A stretch of DNA of 64,000 bases from positions 62,001-126,000 of the forward strand of contig NZ_JANIOC010000013.1 in the NCBI RefSeq assembly GCF_024733565.1, given 5' to 3'. Each line of letters starts with the position of its first letter. The first letter of the stretch is position 1. Origin of the DNA: Rossellomorea sp. SC111. GTDB taxonomy: Bacteria; Bacillota; Bacilli; Bacillales; Bacillaceae_B. Shown here in pieces: positions 63,968 to 64,000 of this stretch. The notes beneath the pieces are model-generated. The model saw only the letters and a program-made list of their open reading frames with translations, was not told the DNA's origin and made no database searches. The position numbers and the translations under genes were made by a program.

Positions 63968-64000
63968 TTATGCTACAGTTTTGCTGTTTTCAACAAGGAA
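63968..64000 (-). CDS. tig: Trigger factor, last 10 residues only
   Basis: The minus-strand frame running in from the window edge ends FLVENSKTVA and a TAA stop. This fits the C-terminus of trigger factor (ribosome-associated chaperone), which precedes clpX in B. subtilis. Identification rests mainly on this synteny. Confidence 0.75.
   Translation of the reverse strand, partial: FLVENSKTVA

Overview
The window looks like a chromosomal segment of an endospore-forming Bacillaceae (Bacillus or Rossellomorea type; the genus is an inference). It keeps the order of the Bacillus subtilis nadC-to-tig region: nad genes, pheA/pheB, obg, spo0B, ribosomal L27/L21, spoIVF, minCD, mreBCD, radC, maf, spoIIB, folC, valS, ysxE, spoVID, the hem operon, engB, lonA, lonB, clpX and the end of tig. 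Sporulation genes (spo0B, spoIVFA/FB, spoIIB, spoVID, ysxE, lonB) and sequence matches to sigma-E and sigma-F promoters support a spore former. There are no rRNA or tRNA genes, no CRISPR array, no prophage and no intact insertion sequence.

Layout. 1-4.1 kb: NAD synthesis (nadC, nadB) divergent from nadS and its regulator niaR. 4.1-10.3 kb: pheA, pheB, obg, spo0B, rpmA, prp, rplU with its leader RNA, and an RNase E/G gene that B. subtilis lacks. 10.3-19.4 kb: spoIVF, min, mre, radC, maf, spoIIB. 19.4-38.8 kb: an accessory block of about 19 kb between spoIIB and folC, where B. subtilis has only comC. 38.8-46 kb: folC, valS behind a T-box, a small membrane gene, ysxE, spoVID. 46-52.4 kb: hemL, hemB, hemD, hemC, hemX, hemA. 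52.8-55.6 kb: an inserted LiaF-like membrane gene and an amino-acid ABC transporter. 56-64 kb: engB, lonA, lonB, a Dph6-like gene, clpX and the tig 3' end.

The notable system is the 19-kb block. It encodes what looks like a complete monoderm type IVa pilus: PilB, PilT, PilC, major pilin, prepilin peptidase, PilM, PilN, PilO and a second pilin, all in one minus-strand operon. Three uncharacterised genes head that operon (acidic membrane protein, PRC-barrel protein, degenerate VanW-like protein). A divergent operon encodes three minor pilins of PilV/PilW/PilX type, the last with a very large repetitive passenger. Beside it are a secreted 960-residue von Willebrand A protein, a candidate PilY1-like tip adhesin, and a membrane GAF-GGDEF diguanylate cyclase. 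PilB carries an N-terminal tandem motif matching the c-di-GMP-binding MshEN domain. I infer a retractable pilus whose extension motor is controlled by c-di-GMP made by the neighbouring cyclase.

Other structure: three copies of a palindromic intergenic repeat, one with a second repeat nested inside it; a 62-base near-perfect hairpin between clpX and tig; a candidate sigma-K promoter ahead of a 64-residue membrane protein; and an apparent terminator between glnH and glnPQ.
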